From Bacteroidia bacterium (GTDB lineage Bacteria; Bacteroidota; Bacteroidia; Flavobacteriales_D; Sanyastnellaceae), in assembly GCA_030427925.1 (NCBI GenBank), contig JAUICJ010000025.1, forward strand, positions 1 through 43,216: a stretch of DNA of 43,216 nt. Reading direction: 5' to 3'. A program made the position numbers and the translations under genes. Positions 41,503-43,216 of this stretch are shown here, one piece after another. The notes beneath the pieces are model-generated. The model was not told where the DNA came from. It was given only the letters and a program-made list of their open reading frames with translations, and did no database searches. Position 1 is the stretch's first letter, and each line of letters starts with the position of its first letter.

Positions 41503-41510
41503 TACTTTTG
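41503..41510 (+). promoter_or_regulatory. -7 element of the GWxTD gene
   Basis: TACTTTTG, an exact TAnnTTTG match, is followed by TGCC and the ATG at 41515. It supports the start at 41515 rather than an earlier in-frame codon that lies within the divergent gene. Confidence 0.55.
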
Positions 41511-41514
41511 TGCC

Positions 41515-42972
41515 ATGGACAAGAGGAAATTCACGGGCGTGCTCTGGGGATTGATGTGCGCAGCTTGGGGCCTCGTCCCTGGACTGCATGCGCAGGTGGC
41601 CCAGATTGACATGGATGTGTTGCTTTTCCAAACCACGTCCGAGCCCTATTTGGAGGTTCAACTCGACATCCCTGGCGTGCTGCTTCCGCTGGAAACGGGG
41701 GATTTTGGCTACCGGACGGTGGGCGAAGTGACGTGCATCCTGGAGCAAGCCGGCGCCATCACTTCGTTCAGCAAGAGGCGCCTAGTCGGTCCGGACTTTG
41801 AAGACGAAGAGAAGGCCTTGAACGGGAGCCATTTTCACGTAGATCGGTTGATTGCAAAGCCCGGGCCGGGTCGGGTGACGGTTGAAATTCGAAGCGAGCC
41901 GGGGGGACCCGCTGCCGAGGCGTTTTTGGATGTGGTGGTGCCGAACTTGGATGTGCCGCACTTCAGTTCGCCCATGTTGGTGGAGGCGTTTGGGCCCGCG
42001 GAGCCGAATTCCCCGTACGCTCATTCGGGGGTGGATTTGCTTCCGGTCGTCGGTGCACGGGTGGGATTTGAGGCCGAGGAATTGCGCTATTACATGGAGT
42101 TGTACGGGGTTTCGCACGTTCCCGATAGCCTGATTTACATCGCGAACTGGCTGGAGGATTCGGAAGGGGTTGAATTGGAAGGCAGCCGCGTGTACTTGCG
42201 GGAGGCGAAAGGCCAAATCCTGCCCCTCTTCACCACGCGGCCCTGGGGCCCGTCCTTTCAGTCCGCCCGGTCCATTGTTTGGGAAGCCATTTCAAAGACG
42301 GGCGGTGCCTTGTGCCGGGAAGAGCTGCCGCTTTCGGTCCATCGCGCTGCGGGATCAGCAGGTGAATTGCTTCCCTTTGTTCTCGAGTGGACGGATCGCG
42401 ATTCGTTGCTCAGGCACGTGCAGGATCACCAGCCCCGCGCAAATCCCAGCCAGCAACGGTTGATTCGCGACGTACTGCCATCCGCGGATTTGCCCGCGCT
42501 GCAATCCTTCTTGGATCGGTTTTGGCGGCTTGAACGACCGGACAACCCCACCTTGGGGCACGCGGAATACGTTCAAGACATCGCGTACGTCAACGAGCGC
42601 TGGGGATCGTGCTATGCCGGACACGGAGCCGACAGCGACATGGGCTACGTGTATTTGCGCTACGGGAAGCCGAAAACCGTCGTCCAGCGGCACAACGAAA
42701 CCGAATATTACCCGTACGAAATTTGGCATTATTACCGCGCGGGCAATTTCACGGACAAACGGTTTTTGTTCTACAGCCCCCACATGGTCGCCGAATGCTT
42801 CCGATTGCTCCACAGCGACATGCTCGGCGAGGTGTCGAACCAAGATTGGCTGACCATTTTGCGAAACCGAGAGAACAATTTGCGCGTAACGGAGTCGCAA
42901 CAGAACAGCTCCAATCCGCGCGACAACTACACGCGGGAGGAGCCTGAAGACCTCTTTTTCAACCCGCGCTGA
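41515..42972 (+). CDS. GWxTD-domain protein
   Basis: The 485-aa product has a signal peptide (to GLHAQ) and the C-terminal GWxTD domain common in Bacteroidota: SFLDRFWRLERPDNPTLGHA, YVNERWGSCYAGHGADSDMG, YLRYGKPKTVVQRHNETEYY, PYEIWHYYRAGNFTDKRFLF. Family members are exported proteins of unknown biochemical role. Here the canonical GW(x)TD core reads GADSDMGYVYLRYGKP, so the name-giving residues are only partly kept. The C-terminus (NNLRVTESQQNSSNPRDNYT) is polar. The stop overlaps the next start as TGATG. Confidence 0.85.
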   Translation: MDKRKFTGVLWGLMCAAWGLVPGLHAQVAQIDMDVLLFQTTSEPYLEVQLDIPGVLLPLETGDFGYRTVGEVTCILEQAGAITSFSKRRLVGPDFEDEEKALNGSHFHVDRLIAKPGPGRVTVEIRSEPGGPAAEAFLDVVVPNLDVPHFSSPMLVEAFGPAEPNSPYAHSGVDLLPVVGARVGFEAEELRYYMELYGVSHVPDSLIYIANWLEDSEGVELEGSRVYLREAKGQILPLFTTRPWGPSFQSARSIVWEAISKTGGALCREELPLSVHRAAGSAGELLPFVLEWTDRDSLLRHVQDHQPRANPSQQRLIRDVLPSADLPALQSFLDRFWRLERPDNPTLGHAEYVQDIAYVNERWGSCYAGHGADSDMGYVYLRYGKPKTVVQRHNETEYYPYEIWHYYRAGNFTDKRFLFYSPHMVAECFRLLHSDMLGEVSNQDWLTILRNRENNLRVTESQQNSSNPRDNYTREEPEDLFFNPR

Positions 42973-43216
42973 TGTCCCTGCCCCCCTTGCCCGCCTCCCC
43001 CACCGTTGCTGTGGCCATCCTGAATTGGAATGGACGAGCGCACCTCGAGACCTACCTTCCGTCCGTAGTGGAGCACAGCGCTGAAGCCGACGTGGTGGTC
43101 ATCGACAACGGCAGCACGGACGATTCCTTGGATTGGTTGCGGGCGCATTGCCCAACGGTGCGCATTGTGGCGCTGCCCGAAAATTCGGGGTTTGCGGGGG
43201 GATACAACAAAGGCCT
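42972..43216 (+). CDS. Family 2 glycosyltransferase, partial (5' end only)
   Basis: Eighty-one codons are present before the window ends. The N-terminus VAVAILNWNGRAHLETYLPS, then ADVVVIDNGSTDDSLDWLRA and NSGFAGGYNKG, is the GT-A fold nucleotide-sugar site of GT2 (rhamnosyltransferase-like) enzymes; the DNGSTDDS aspartates are intact. The enzyme is probably cytosolic or membrane-associated and acts in polysaccharide or lipid-linked glycan synthesis. Its ATG shares one base with the GWxTD stop, so the two genes are likely co-transcribed. Confidence 0.9.
   Translation, partial: MSLPPLPASPTVAVAILNWNGRAHLETYLPSVVEHSAEADVVVIDNGSTDDSLDWLRAHCPTVRIVALPENSGFAGGYNKG

Noticed and set aside
1-43216. Insertion sequence, prophage or genomic-island boundaries
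   Set aside because: No transposase, integrase, terminal inverted repeats or direct repeats flanking the tRNA were found, and base composition looks even across the window.

Overview
The window comes from a Bacteroidota chromosome, most likely a high-GC aquatic relative of the Flavobacteriales. The evidence is type IX secretion (T9SS) sorting domains of type A and type B, a GWxTD-domain protein, a DUF2490 protein, an ECF sigma/outer-membrane-barrel module, almost no Shine-Dalgarno sequences, and -7 promoter elements of the TAnnTTTG class. Genus cannot be read from the sequence. There are no insertion sequences, phage genes, CRISPR arrays or rRNA genes. Coding density is very high and no gene-free stretch exceeds about 230 bases.

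Layout. 1-1078 (-) is a secreted cupredoxin-fasciclin protein cut by the window edge; 1285-5595 (+) is a 1436-aa secreted mosaic protein. 5650-10229 (-) is a compact five-gene unit: T9SS cargo, secreted DsbA-like oxidoreductase, lipoprotein esterase, GH16 glucanase with starch-binding-like and dockerin-like modules, and an SRPBCC protein. A CsgG/FlgO-like secreted protein lies upstream (10270-11394). A tRNA-Ser(UGA) with promoter and terminator follows, then an MBOAT/SGNH O-acetylation pair (11711-14623, -). Next on the + strand come a protein made of five 24-residue repeats, an unknown small protein, an SRPBCC protein and an M28 peptidase (14851-17748). 17757-20117 (-) is an FG-GAP protein ending in a dockerin-like pair. 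A coupled ydbS-ydbT-like/HDAC-family operon follows (20169-23030, -).

23142-25459 (+) is an ECF sigma factor, a putative anti-sigma factor and an outer-membrane barrel. The same GTAAC-N16-CGTC signature stands before both the sigma gene and the barrel gene. A fucosyltransferase-like enzyme follows. 26501-29797 (-) is a second polysaccharide-related unit: esterase, two-module carbohydrate-binding protein, phosphodiester glycosidase. 29975-37198 (-) is the inorganic-carbon operon: small membrane/exported protein, DabA (DUF2309, Zn-site residues intact), DabB, a SulP transporter and a DUF2490 protein, bounded by hairpin terminators. Then come a CBS-domain protein, a pentapeptide-repeat protein, a FemAB/GNAT-like protein, a large PKD/T9SS type B protein, a GWxTD protein and the start of a GT2 glycosyltransferase.

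Themes. Most of the content is cell-surface and polysaccharide biology (adhesion, glucan cleavage, de-esterification, O-acetylation) plus CO2/bicarbonate capture. The most unusual signals are: (i) a TAnnTTNS-type -7 element placed 3-6 bases before the start codon of about a dozen genes, predicting widespread leaderless mRNAs; (ii) the self-contained ECF regulon; (iii) the exact 24-residue repeat protein; (iv) the five-gene Dab operon that includes a predicted outer-membrane protein; and (v) cysteine-bracketed dockerin-like C-termini in place of T9SS sorting domains.
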